A stretch of 6,127 nucleotides of DNA from Acidobacteriota bacterium. Lineage in GTDB: Bacteria > Acidobacteriota > Terriglobia > Bryobacterales > Bryobacteraceae. The position numbers and the translations under genes were made by a program. The stretch lies in assembly GCA_947505565.1 (NCBI GenBank), contig CANNLB010000190.1, forward strand, positions 1-6,127. Direction: 5' to 3'. Positions 1 to 6,127 of this stretch are shown here, one piece after another. The notes under the pieces are model-generated. The model saw nothing but the letters and a program-made list of their open reading frames with translations, had not been told where the DNA came from and did no database searches. The stretch's first letter is position 1, and every line of letters starts with the position of its first letter.

Positions 1-588
1 AGCGCTTGCCTACAGGGAGGCCATGACCGAGCCGCTGCAGCCGGCTCTGCGGCTTCCTTTCTCTGCCTTGGCCCCGGTTGGTCGAGCGCGGGCAACACCC
101 CGTTCCGCCGTCACAAAGTCTGGACACACGAAGCCGGCATCTCCACTCCGATGATCGTGCATTGGCCTAAGGGCATCGCTGCGCGGGGCGAACTGCGGCA
201 TAATGTCGGCCACGTTATTGATTTCATCCCAACTCTGCTAGAACTCGCCCGCGTCAAACCGGAGCTGCCAGCGGGTGCTCCGGCGTTGCCCGGCCACAGC
301 TTGGTGTCGGCGTTTGCCAAGGACGGCAGCGTTACACGCGATGATCTTTTTTTTCACCACTTGGGCAACCGTGCCCTGCGAATAGGCGATTACAAATTGG
401 TTACCGCACCCGAGGATCAGAATGCGTGGCAACTCTACAACCTGGCGACTGATCGTTGCGAGCAGGACAATCTGGCGTCCAAACAGCCGGACCGCGTGCG
501 CGATATGGCTGCCCGTTGGAAGCAGTTGCAGGACCGCTTTACCCGCGATGCGGGTCCGGTTCGGCCCATCCCCGAGAAGATCGATTGA
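1..588 (+). CDS. Type I sulfatase (arylsulfatase-like), C-terminal part, 5' end outside window
   Basis: The frame is open from base 1 to the TGA at 586-588, giving 195 residues of a larger protein; the ATG at 151 is internal, because clear sulfatase sequence precedes it. Seen: SFLCLGPGWSSAGN, then HKVWTHEAGISTP and MIVHWPKGI, the region after the metal-binding SDNG of type I sulfatases. It continues with HVIDFIPTLLELA, a GHSL motif, GNRALRIGDYKLV and WQLYNLATDRCEQDNLA, the usual C-terminal subdomain of the family. Known: such enzymes hydrolyse sulfate esters, here presumably on polysaccharides, and are usually exported. The maturation cysteine and signal peptide lie outside the window. Odd points: HEAG replaces the usual HEGG, and the GGHD near the start lacks the aspartate of the RGDGHD found in the paralogue at 4959. 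The protein may be intact but divergent, or decaying. A DUF2341 gene start follows after 30 bases, suggesting co-transcription. The family call is firm; the substrate is unknown. Confidence 0.9.
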   Translation, partial: SACLQGGHDRAAAAGSAASFLCLGPGWSSAGNTPFRRHKVWTHEAGISTPMIVHWPKGIAARGELRHNVGHVIDFIPTLLELARVKPELPAGAPALPGHSLVSAFAKDGSVTRDDLFFHHLGNRALRIGDYKLVTAPEDQNAWQLYNLATDRCEQDNLASKQPDRVRDMAARWKQLQDRFTRDAGPVRPIPEKID

Positions 589-606
589 AAGAGTGTAATT
601 TAACGT

Positions 607-612
607 AAAGGA
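607..612 (+). promoter_or_regulatory. Ribosome binding site of the DUF2341 fragment
   Basis: AAAGGA lies six bases upstream of the ATG at 619. It is the best Shine-Dalgarno match in front of any start in the window and supports that ATG. It also implies that the truncated reading frame may still be translated. Confidence 0.6.
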
Positions 613-618
613 ATAACC

Positions 619-807
619 ATGACTATAAAACTAACAACAACGACGCTCACGTTTCTGGCGCTGCTTCACATGGCTTCGGCCCAATACAAGGGCTGGCAGC
701 ATTCGGGTTCCATGTACATTCTGACCACGCCCGAGGGCGCGAACCTGAAGTATAGCCCGGTCAATGGTACTTCCTCAACGGTCTTCCGGCTGATGAGCGA
801 CTTGTGA
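619..807 (+). pseudogene. DUF2341-type secreted protein, N-terminal stub truncated by an IS91-family remnant
   Basis: The first 43 codons (619-747) encode a signal peptide with hydrophobic core LTFLALLHM and likely cleavage after ASA at residue 21. The mature start QYKGWQHSGSMYILTTPEG follows, which I recognise as the opening of DUF2341 proteins common in Verrucomicrobiota and Planctomycetota, often carrying LamG-like domains. Such proteins are normally several hundred residues long; here the match stops after GANL. The last 19 residues (KYSPVNGT onward) read through the adjacent mobile-element sequence to a TGA at 805-807 and look like nothing in the family. The gene is therefore a 5' stub whose remainder was lost. 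With an intact start and ribosome binding site it could still yield a short exported peptide of about 41 residues, probably without function. The family's precise role is not established; a glycan-binding or surface role is inferred from the neighbours. Confidence 0.75.
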
Positions 808-837
808 GCCTCGGGAGTAGCGGTCCGGGCATCAGGA

Positions 838-860
838 GCGGGTTTGTCGAAACACCCCGC
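838..860. repeat. Bulged hairpin in the terminal region of the IS91 remnant, candidate oriIS structure
   Basis: GCGG and GTTT (838-845) can pair with AAAC (850-853) and CCGC (857-860) around a GTCG loop, leaving a three-base bulge. A competing longer pairing joins AGCGGGT (837-843) with ACCCGCT (861-867). Secondary structure close to the replication-origin end is typical of IS91-like rolling-circle elements. The link to oriIS is inferred from position only. Confidence 0.35.
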
Positions 861-949
861 ACCCGCTTTGGTGGCGTTTTTCTCGCGTCAGCGCAGACCG
901 CGTCCCAGTTCGCAGTCTCCCGACGTGCGTGGGTCGCGTCCGGCACCGC

Positions 950-1459
950 TCAGAGGCTGTGAATATCGATCGCGGGCAGTTCGTCGGGCGAGGCTTGAAA
1001 GACGTCGCGGTCGTCATGAGCCTGGACGAACTCGCCCCAGTCGGCGGGCGGGCCCCGGGCCGGCGAGACTGGTGGCGGCTCGAGCGGTTCGCCGAGATGT
1101 GTCAGGATCTTCCGGATCGGGCCCGGATCGGTGATGAATGCGATCAGCCGGATATCGCCGCCGCAGTTCGGGCACTCGACCGGAAACTCCTCCCCCACCC
1201 GGGCGATCAGTTTCGCCCACGCGATTCGCGACGTGTCGTGCGACCGGGGCTTGTGATTCGGATTGACGTCGCAGCAGCCTGCCGTGGCGCGACCGCCGGC
1301 CGCCTGCCCACCGGTCACAGCCTCGCGCCGCTTGCCGATGTTGCCGATCGCGAGCGCCGTGACGGCGGGCCTGAGCTTGTGGTTCGGCGCGAACACCCCG
1401 TGGTAGCGATGCCGGTGCTTCCGCGGCGGCGGGACGAGCTCGGCGAGCCTGTCGCTCGT
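950..1459 (-). pseudogene. IS91-family Y2 transposase, C-terminal fragment
   Basis: On the minus strand the frame is open from the 1459 breakpoint to the TGA at 952-950, about 169 codons. Recognisable family features in order are: LAELVPPPRKHRHRYHGVF followed by APNHKLRP, a variable GGQAAGGRATAG linker, AWAKLIARVGEEFP, a CPNCGG knuckle, RLIAFITDPGPIRKILTHLG, and the ending DELPAIDIHSL. These match the C-terminal region of IS91-type transposases, which move DNA by a rolling-circle mechanism using paired tyrosines in the N-terminal HUH domain. That domain and the N-terminal zinc finger are missing, so the product cannot be catalytic. A GTG at 1396 could start a 148-residue product but has no special support. 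The break coincides with the start of the GH106-like fragment, so one event probably trimmed both genes. The remaining reading frame contains no stop, suggesting a fairly recent loss. Confidence 0.85.
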
Positions 1460-1953
1460 GGGATGTGACCTTCGACCCGAAGTGGGGCGGCCCCGGCAAA
1501 GTGAAGTTTGAGAAGCTGGATGACTGGATCAAGCGGCCCGAGGAAGGGATCAGGCTATACTCCGGCACGGCGATCTATCGTAAAACTTTCACCCTGACGG
1601 GCGAGCCTAGTAGTCGTGCTCCCTTCTACCTTTCGCTGGGTTCCGTCAAATACACCGCACGGGTGAAGCTCAACGGCAAGGACATGGGAATCGTGTGGAC
1701 GGCACCCTGGCGCTTGGAAATCACCAGCGCACTCAAGGCGGGTGCGAATGAATTGGAAATCGAGGTGATCAACCTGTGGCCGAACCGCCGAATCGGCGAC
1801 GCCTCGTTGCCTGTGGAAAAACGTTTCACCCAAAGCAACATCGCTTTCAGCCCGATCAATCCCGTAAATCCTCCTGAAAGATCTGGGTTGTATACGTCTG
1901 GCCTGTTAGGCCCTGTTTTGATCCAGTCGACTGCGGCGGATGGCGCAAAATGA
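1459..1953 (+). pseudogene. GH106-like alpha-L-rhamnosidase family protein, C-terminal fragment
   Basis: About 164 codons remain, starting in frame at WDVTFDPKWGGPGKV and ending at the TGA at 1951-1953. Seen: LDDWIKRPEEGIRLYSGTA, YRKTF, ARVKLNGKDMGIVWTAPWR, LEIEVINLWPNRRIGD, SLPVEKRFT and SGLLGPV. This is the C-terminal beta-sandwich (GH2-type sugar-binding fold) of large secreted glycosidases commonly annotated as GH106 alpha-L-rhamnosidases in Verrucomicrobiota and Bacteroidota. Those enzymes are typically several times longer, so the catalytic domain and signal peptide are lost. The missing part stops at the IS91 remnant, with no start codon or ribosome binding site at the border except an unconvincing GTG at 1465. 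No enzyme activity is expected. It could instead be the tail of a related family with the same accessory domain. The next gene begins 108 bases downstream on the same strand. Confidence 0.75.
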
Positions 1954-1982
1954 ATCAGATCATCCTGAGAATAATACGCGGT

Positions 1983-2001
1983 GCTGCGGTAGTCCCGCAG
2001 C
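1983..2001. repeat. Perfect 7-bp hairpin in the gap before the propeller gene
   Basis: GCTGCGG (1983-1989) and CCGCAGC (1995-2001) are perfect inverted copies around the loop TAGTC. It lies 30 bases after the GH106-like stop. No T-run follows, so it is not a classical intrinsic terminator. It could stabilise an mRNA end or attenuate read-through. Confidence 0.5.
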
Positions 2002-2017
2002 TCGCAAATGCATTAAC

Positions 2018-2041
2018 CCCGGTGTTTTAAAAGGCACCGGG
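2018..2041. repeat. Second 7-bp hairpin upstream of the propeller gene
   Basis: CCCGGTG (2018-2024) and CACCGGG (2035-2041) form a perfect stem with a ten-base loop that begins with TTTTAAAA. The downstream arm ends 20 bases before the ATG at 2062, so the folded RNA could sit just upstream of the ribosome site. The sequence after it is AATCTTAATTAG, only weakly T-rich. Terminator or leader-structure roles are both possible; neither is shown. Confidence 0.45.
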
Positions 2042-2061
2042 AATCTTAATTAGAGCATCAT

Positions 2062-4956
2062 ATGAATTCAATCATCGTACACAATCATTTCACCAGTTAC
2101 CAGTCAGCCAAGCAACGGAATATCCGGCAGGTGCCGCAGGTTTTCGGTTTGGCGATGTTTCTGTTAGGCCTCAGCGCCCCGCTCACCTTCGCGGCGGAAA
2201 TCCCCGAAGCGGCCAGCTCATCCGGCACAGGCTTGGTTGAGGTCGAGAATCCTGTTAGCTATGCGGATGGCCGCCCCTATCCCTCATACCGCTTGAATGC
2301 CGTGGATCAGGGCATGTTCCTGAAATACGGCGAGGGCCCCAATCAGTGCGATACCATGAATGCCCGCGAGGCCATGATCAATTGCGTCGATGGAACCTAT
2401 TATTTGTTCTACGACGGCGTTGGTGCCAAAGGCTGGGTGGCGTGCTTGGCGGAGAGCAGGGATATGAAAACATGGGAGCGCAAGGGGCCTCTTCTTGAAT
2501 TCGGACCCGGACTGTCGGATTCGGCGGCTGCGTGTTCGCCTTGGATCATCAAAGACGAGAATGATCTTTGGCACATGTTTTATCTGGGCACTCCCAACAC
2601 CACGGGAGGTGATTACAAGATTCCCATCGCCCCCTATTTGGCGATGCGCGCAACGAGCAATTCTCCGGCGGGGCCATGGACGAAGCGTTACGATCCGGTT
2701 CCCTTCAGCACGAAGGAAGGCACGTATTATTCGATGTCCGCCTATCCCGGCCATGTCATCAAACAGGGCAGTGAATACATGATGTTCTTCGGTGCTGCGG
2801 ATGCAAAAGTAAGACGGACGATCTCCATCGCCCGCACCAAGGACCTCAATGGCGAGTGGACGCTAGACCCCACTCCGGCCCTGCCCGTTACGGAAAATCT
2901 AGAGAATACCTCGATGTATTTCGAGCCGACCAGCAATACCTGGTTTATGTTCGTCAATCATATTGGAAATGAGTGCCCGGACGCTGTCTGGGTCTATTGG
3001 ACCAACGACATCAATCACTGGAATCCCGCCTGCAAGGCCATTGTGCTAGACGGCGCCAATTGCACGTGGAGCAAAAAAAACATCGGCATGCCCACGGTGG
3101 TGACGGTTGGAGACAAGCTTTATGTATTCTATGATGGTGCCGGCGGTGACAGCACCAACGAGATGTATCGAAGCATCGGCAAGGCGACCCTTCAACTGCC
3201 GCTGAAAGTCCTGGACCCTGAGATGCGGCAGGTGCCGGTGATGAACGGCAGCTTCGAGACTTCTGGAGCATCACCCAGCGGCCCTTCGGCCAAGGTCGGC
3301 AGCCCGTGGAGCACCATCGAGGCACCAGCAGGTTTTCAGCAGCAACAAGTCGTAACCGCTGGCGCATTCACCCGCAATGTCGAAGGCGGCGGCGAATGGG
3401 CTGTGCCGATCAGCGCGGATGTCACGCCGGACTCGCGCCCGCTGTCACAGTTCCTGCCGCGCAATGTCTCCCCTGGAGACAAGCTGACTGTGACTTTCTG
3501 GCTCGGTAGGGCTAAGAACACGCCCGGAGGAAAAGGGGAGGCCTATTTCGACGTCAGCGGGACGAAATATAGCATGGCGTTCGATACCACTTCGTTGCCC
3601 GCCGATAGCTGGAAGAGCTACACGCTGACTCAAACCATCACCCATTCGGGGAGTTTGAGTCTCGGGTTTTACGGCACCAGCAAAGACAACTCGTGGTTAG
3701 ACAAGATCAGCGATGTCACCGTGACGCCAGCGGCCGTGGATGCTAAGTCACCGAAATGCACCGGCGCCACTCTGACGACTTTGGAAGGTAAACCCAAGCC
3801 TCTGAAAGCAGGCGATTTTGGCTATTCGGATCCAAAATCAAGCCCGCTGACTGCAGTGCAGATCACTTCGCTCGCGCCGTTTGGCACCCTGAAGTTGAAC
3901 GGAACTCCGGTCGACCTTAACCAGATTGTTAAGGCGGCGGATATCAGCAAACTATCCTACCAGCCGGATTTGAACGGCAATGGTGTGCCTTACGCATCGA
4001 TCGGGTTCAAGGCCAAGAACGCGAATAATCTTTGGAGTCGCGCCGCGTCGTTGTTGTTAAATGTAACGCCGGTAAACGACCCACCCACCTCCAGCGGTGC
4101 CTCGGCGCTCACGAGAAAAGGCACCTCCAAAACGTTTGCCGCAGCGGACTTCCCATACTCGGATGTGGATACGGGCGACATGCTGGACGCGATCAAGATT
4201 ACCTCGCTGCCTGCCCATGGCACCCTGATGCTGAGCGCCAAGCCCATCACCTCGGTCCCGAGTGCGGCCATTCCCGTGGCCAATCTTGAAGACCTAACGT
4301 ACACGTCGGCAGCGAACTACACCGGAGCCGACTTGTTCAGATATCAGGTGCGCGATAGGGAGCTCTTCAGCGCGGATGCCACGATGGCGCTTACCGTTAC
4401 CTCGGACATTTTCGTGCTCAACGGGAGCTTTGAAATGCCAAATCCGCCTACAACTTCCCCGGGCGGCCCTTGGGGTAATCTCGATTCTGCTTGGACAAAC
4501 AAACTCGGCAGCTACGCGCGGCGGCGTGACAGTAGCACCCCACCCGGAGGTGGACTCTGGGTTCTGAACCTCAGTGATCAAGGTTCTTGGATCGAGCAAG
4601 ATTTAGGCGTATCCGTCGAAGCAGAATCCACTTTGTCCGTGACCTTCTCCACACTGAGAGAAGACCTCTTCAAAAGTCCTAACGGGGGGCAGGGGGCATT
4701 CGAGGCATCTTTCATGGTCGGCACCACGAAATACACCGAGCGTTTCGACCTGAGTGGCGACGCCAAGGACACATGGGTCACAAAGACCTTTACCAAGAAG
4801 ATTGAGAATACCGGCAATTTATCGATCCGATTTTCCCACGTTGACACAGCCAGTACGGGCGACAGGATCACGATAGCGAATGCGAACAATGGGCCAGGTG
4901 AAATCGGCAGAGTCGCGATCGACAAAGTCGGTAATGTCAGCGTGAAAACCAAATAG
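2062..4956 (+). CDS. Secreted multidomain protein: five-bladed GH43/32/130-like propeller, two jelly-roll-like domains and two cadherin-like repeats
   Basis: The protein has 964 residues. A long N-terminus precedes a hydrophobic core at about 28-44 (FGLAMFLLGLSAPLTFA), a signal peptide probably cut near residue 44. Residues 75-385 carry five evenly spaced blade motifs: YYLFYDG 113, WHMFYLG 170, YMMFFGA 239, WFMFVNH 294 and LYVFYDG 353. This is the pattern of five-bladed propeller glycosidases (GH32/43/68/117/130 group). I cannot fix the catalytic acids, so the exact family and substrate stay open. NGSFE at 395 opens a jelly-roll-like domain to about 556. Two cadherin-like repeats follow (about 571-672 and 683-780), each with DFxYSD, ITSLxxxGTL and a linker such as VNDPP. 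A second NGSFE at 787 opens the final domain. No membrane or sorting tail is visible; it ends VKTK. The ATG at 2062 has no clear ribosome binding site; a GTG at 2131 would give a shorter, more usual signal peptide. The downstream sulfatase starts two bases after the stop, so the two are probably co-translated. A role in glycan breakdown or binding is inferred. Confidence 0.8.
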   Translation: MNSIIVHNHFTSYQSAKQRNIRQVPQVFGLAMFLLGLSAPLTFAAEIPEAASSSGTGLVEVENPVSYADGRPYPSYRLNAVDQGMFLKYGEGPNQCDTMNAREAMINCVDGTYYLFYDGVGAKGWVACLAESRDMKTWERKGPLLEFGPGLSDSAAACSPWIIKDENDLWHMFYLGTPNTTGGDYKIPIAPYLAMRATSNSPAGPWTKRYDPVPFSTKEGTYYSMSAYPGHVIKQGSEYMMFFGAADAKVRRTISIARTKDLNGEWTLDPTPALPVTENLENTSMYFEPTSNTWFMFVNHIGNECPDAVWVYWTNDINHWNPACKAIVLDGANCTWSKKNIGMPTVVTVGDKLYVFYDGAGGDSTNEMYRSIGKATLQLPLKVLDPEMRQVPVMNGSFETSGASPSGPSAKVGSPWSTIEAPAGFQQQQVVTAGAFTRNVEGGGEWAVPISADVTPDSRPLSQFLPRNVSPGDKLTVTFWLGRAKNTPGGKGEAYFDVSGTKYSMAFDTTSLPADSWKSYTLTQTITHSGSLSLGFYGTSKDNSWLDKISDVTVTPAAVDAKSPKCTGATLTTLEGKPKPLKAGDFGYSDPKSSPLTAVQITSLAPFGTLKLNGTPVDLNQIVKAADISKLSYQPDLNGNGVPYASIGFKAKNANNLWSRAASLLLNVTPVNDPPTSSGASALTRKGTSKTFAAADFPYSDVDTGDMLDAIKITSLPAHGTLMLSAKPITSVPSAAIPVANLEDLTYTSAANYTGADLFRYQVRDRELFSADATMALTVTSDIFVLNGSFEMPNPPTTSPGGPWGNLDSAWTNKLGSYARRRDSSTPPGGGLWVLNLSDQGSWIEQDLGVSVEAESTLSVTFSTLREDLFKSPNGGQGAFEASFMVGTTKYTERFDLSGDAKDTWVTKTFTKKIENTGNLSIRFSHVDTASTGDRITIANANNGPGEIGRVAIDKVGNVSVKTK

Positions 4957-4958
4957 CA

Positions 4959-6127
4959 TTGAAAAATCTGTTCACAATCTGCGCCGCCTTGCTGCTAGCC
5001 TTTCCGGCCACGCTGCACGCGGCTGACACGCGAAATCAAAAAACTAACTTTCTCATCATACTCGCCGACGATTTGGGTTTCGCGGATCTCGGTTGTTATG
5101 GCTCCGAAATCGCCACGCCTAACCTCGACCGCTTGGCTTCGAAAGGGCTGCGCTTCACTCAATTCTACAACACCGCGCGCTGCTGGCCGACACGCAGTGC
5201 ACTGCTAACCGGTTGTTATCCGCAACAAATCCACATGGATCCGCCGCAGGGCCTGCTGCCGGTGTGGACGCGTACGCTGCCCCAACTGCTCAAGCCTGCC
5301 GGTTATCGCAGTTATCAATCCGGCAAGTGGCACGTCTTCGGCGCCCCGCAACCGGTGGCCGATGGCGGGTTCGATCGTTCATACAAACTGGATGATTTCG
5401 ACCGGAATTTCAATCCGCAGAAAATATTCGAAGACGACCGTCCTTTGCCGCCGGTGGCCAAGGATAGCGGTTACTACACGACGACTGCATTCGCCGATCA
5501 CGCGATCCGTTGCCTGAAGGAACACGCGAAAAAGCATGCGGCGCAACCGTTCTTCTCATATCTGGCCTTTACCGCGCCGCACTTTCCGTTGCAGGCGCCG
5601 CCGGAGGACATCGCCCGCTACCGCGACCGTTATCTCAAAGGTTGGGACAAGTTGCGCGAGGAACGTTGGCAGAATCTGCGCAAGATGGGGATCGTCACTT
5701 GTGGGCTGGCACCGCTCGAGCCGGCCCTCGCGCCGCGTAACTTCAAGCGCGGTGTGCTCGCCAAGCTCGGCCCCGGCGAGATCGAGCATGCCGTTCCCTG
5801 GGTGCAATTGACCGACGAACAAAAGCGCTATCAGGCCACGAAAATGGCGATCCATGCCGCGATGATTGACCGCATGGATAAGGAAATCGGCCGGGTTTTA
5901 GAGCAGGTGCGCGCCATGGGCGCGTGGGACAACACGGTGATTTTTTTCCTCTCCGACAACGGTACCGATGCCACCGTTATGCTGCGCGGCGACGGCCACG
6001 ACCCGGCGGCTGCCCCCGGTTCCGCGGGTTCATTCCTCTGCCTCGGCCCGGGTTGGTCGAGCGCGGGCAACGCCCCGTTCCACCGTCACAAAATCTGGAC
6101 ACACGAAGGCGGCATCTCCACTCCGAT
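4959..6127 (+). CDS. Type I sulfatase (arylsulfatase-like), N-terminal part, 3' end outside window
   Basis: The frame is open from TTG 4959 to the right edge (389 full codons). An in-frame TAA at 4932 limits the start to a short interval with no ATG or GTG. TTG gives an ideal signal peptide (MKNLFTICAALLLAFPATLHA, cut before AD at 21/22), so I choose it. It lies two bases after the preceding stop with no good ribosome site, which suggests translational coupling. Sulfatase hallmarks: NFLIILADDLGFADLG (metal-binding D37, D38), the maturation motif CWPTRSALLTG with C75, which exactly fits CxPxRxxxLTG for conversion to formylglycine, GKWH (K123, H125), TAPH (H208), FFLSDNG (D333, N334), RGDGHD and HKIWTHEGGISTP. 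All expected active-site elements are present up to the cut. It needs a formylglycine-generating enzyme, not in this window. It hydrolyses sulfate esters, presumably on a polysaccharide in the periplasm or outside. Its end overlaps in homology with the sulfatase at 1-588 (about 84% protein identity over 44 codons). Confidence 0.93.
   Translation, partial: MKNLFTICAALLLAFPATLHAADTRNQKTNFLIILADDLGFADLGCYGSEIATPNLDRLASKGLRFTQFYNTARCWPTRSALLTGCYPQQIHMDPPQGLLPVWTRTLPQLLKPAGYRSYQSGKWHVFGAPQPVADGGFDRSYKLDDFDRNFNPQKIFEDDRPLPPVAKDSGYYTTTAFADHAIRCLKEHAKKHAAQPFFSYLAFTAPHFPLQAPPEDIARYRDRYLKGWDKLREERWQNLRKMGIVTCGLAPLEPALAPRNFKRGVLAKLGPGEIEHAVPWVQLTDEQKRYQATKMAIHAAMIDRMDKEIGRVLEQVRAMGAWDNTVIFFLSDNGTDATVMLRGDGHDPAAAPGSAGSFLCLGPGWSSAGNAPFHRHKIWTHEGGISTP

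Larger units (their letters stand above)
745..1459 (-). mobile_element. IS91-family insertion sequence remnant (3' portion and terminal region)
   Basis: This segment interrupts host genes on both sides: the DUF2341 reading frame stops matching at about 744-747 and the GH106-like frame begins at about 1459. It contains the C-terminal third or so of an IS91-type transposase on the minus strand (950-1459), plus about 200 bases downstream of that gene (745-949), with no credible coding content. In IS91 elements the region 3' of the transposase carries the replication-origin end (oriIS). The tetranucleotide GAAC at 741-744 (GTTC on the transposase strand) sits exactly at the inferred edge, in line with the reported GTTC/CTTG insertion preference of the family. 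The segment looks richer in G+C than the flanking genes. The 5' half of the transposase and the opposite end are absent, so the element cannot move by itself. The borders are accurate to a few bases only. Confidence 0.75.

Noticed and set aside
346..354. T-run inside the first sulfatase as a frameshift or terminator signal
   Set aside because: The frame continues with normal sulfatase motifs on both sides (DDLFFHHLGNRA), and no GC-rich stem precedes the run.
151..588. ATG at 151 as the true start of the first sulfatase
   Set aside because: The same frame is open to base 1 and encodes conserved sulfatase sequence before 151, matching the paralogue at the right end.
837..882. Hairpin followed by a T-run as a + strand terminator
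   Set aside because: The strongest stem ends at 867, while the T-run starts around 877 with unpaired sequence between; a role at the element end explains the inverted repeat better.
929..1468. Long + strand reading frame (about 179 codons) across the IS91 remnant
   Set aside because: It lies antisense to a clearly recognisable transposase C-terminus, and its arginine-rich translation resembles no family; it is a by-product of high G+C.
1014..1568. Minus-strand frame of about 184 codons
   Set aside because: It runs in a different frame through the transposase and antisense through the GH106-like fragment; its composition is low in complexity and arginine/alanine-rich with no family features.
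4032..4304. Alternative-frame reading frames on both strands inside the propeller gene
   Set aside because: The main frame is continuous with clear domain motifs over its whole length; the overlapping frames show no recognisable protein features.
1..6127. Window ends as the overlap of a circular molecule or a tandem-repeat contig
   Set aside because: The left and right sulfatase segments differ at about 13% of aligned bases, so they are paralogues and not the same sequence read twice.

Overview
The window looks like part of a carbohydrate-degradation cluster from a PVC-group bacterium, most likely Verrucomicrobiota or Planctomycetota. This is inferred from gene content: type I sulfatases, a DUF2341 N-terminus, a GH106-like rhamnosidase tail and a large secreted propeller protein with cadherin-like repeats. 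No ribosomal or other phylogenetic marker is present, so the assignment is tentative.

Layout: (1) 1-588 is the C-terminal part of a sulfatase, cut by the window edge. (2) 619-747 is the start of a secreted DUF2341 protein, broken after about 43 codons. (3) 745-1459 is a remnant of an IS91-family element carrying the last ~169 codons of its transposase on the minus strand; the catalytic half is gone. (4) 1459-1953 is the C-terminal ~164 codons of a GH106-like glycosidase, whose catalytic part is missing at the same breakpoint. (5) 1954-2061 is an intergenic gap with two perfect-stem hairpins. (6) 2062-4956 is an intact 964-residue secreted protein: a five-bladed propeller of the GH43/GH32/GH130 type, a jelly-roll-like domain, two cadherin-like repeats and a second jelly-roll-like domain. 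(7) 4959-6127 is the N-terminal 389 codons of a second sulfatase, starting at TTG two bases after the previous stop and running off the right edge.

All host genes lie on the + strand with short gaps, so the locus probably was one operon-like polysaccharide utilisation cluster. The sulfatases would remove sulfate esters, while the propeller protein and the former GH106 enzyme would act on the glycan backbone or side chains. A rhamnose-containing sulfated polysaccharide is a reasonable guess, not shown. The IS91 event destroyed two of these genes. The two sulfatases are close paralogues: the 44 codons they share inside the window are about 87% identical in nucleotides.

I found no clearly new defence or genetic system. 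The most interesting points are the IS91-associated deletion scar, the unusual domain order of the 964-residue protein, and a real sulfatase gene with a TTG start that ATG/GTG-based calling misses.
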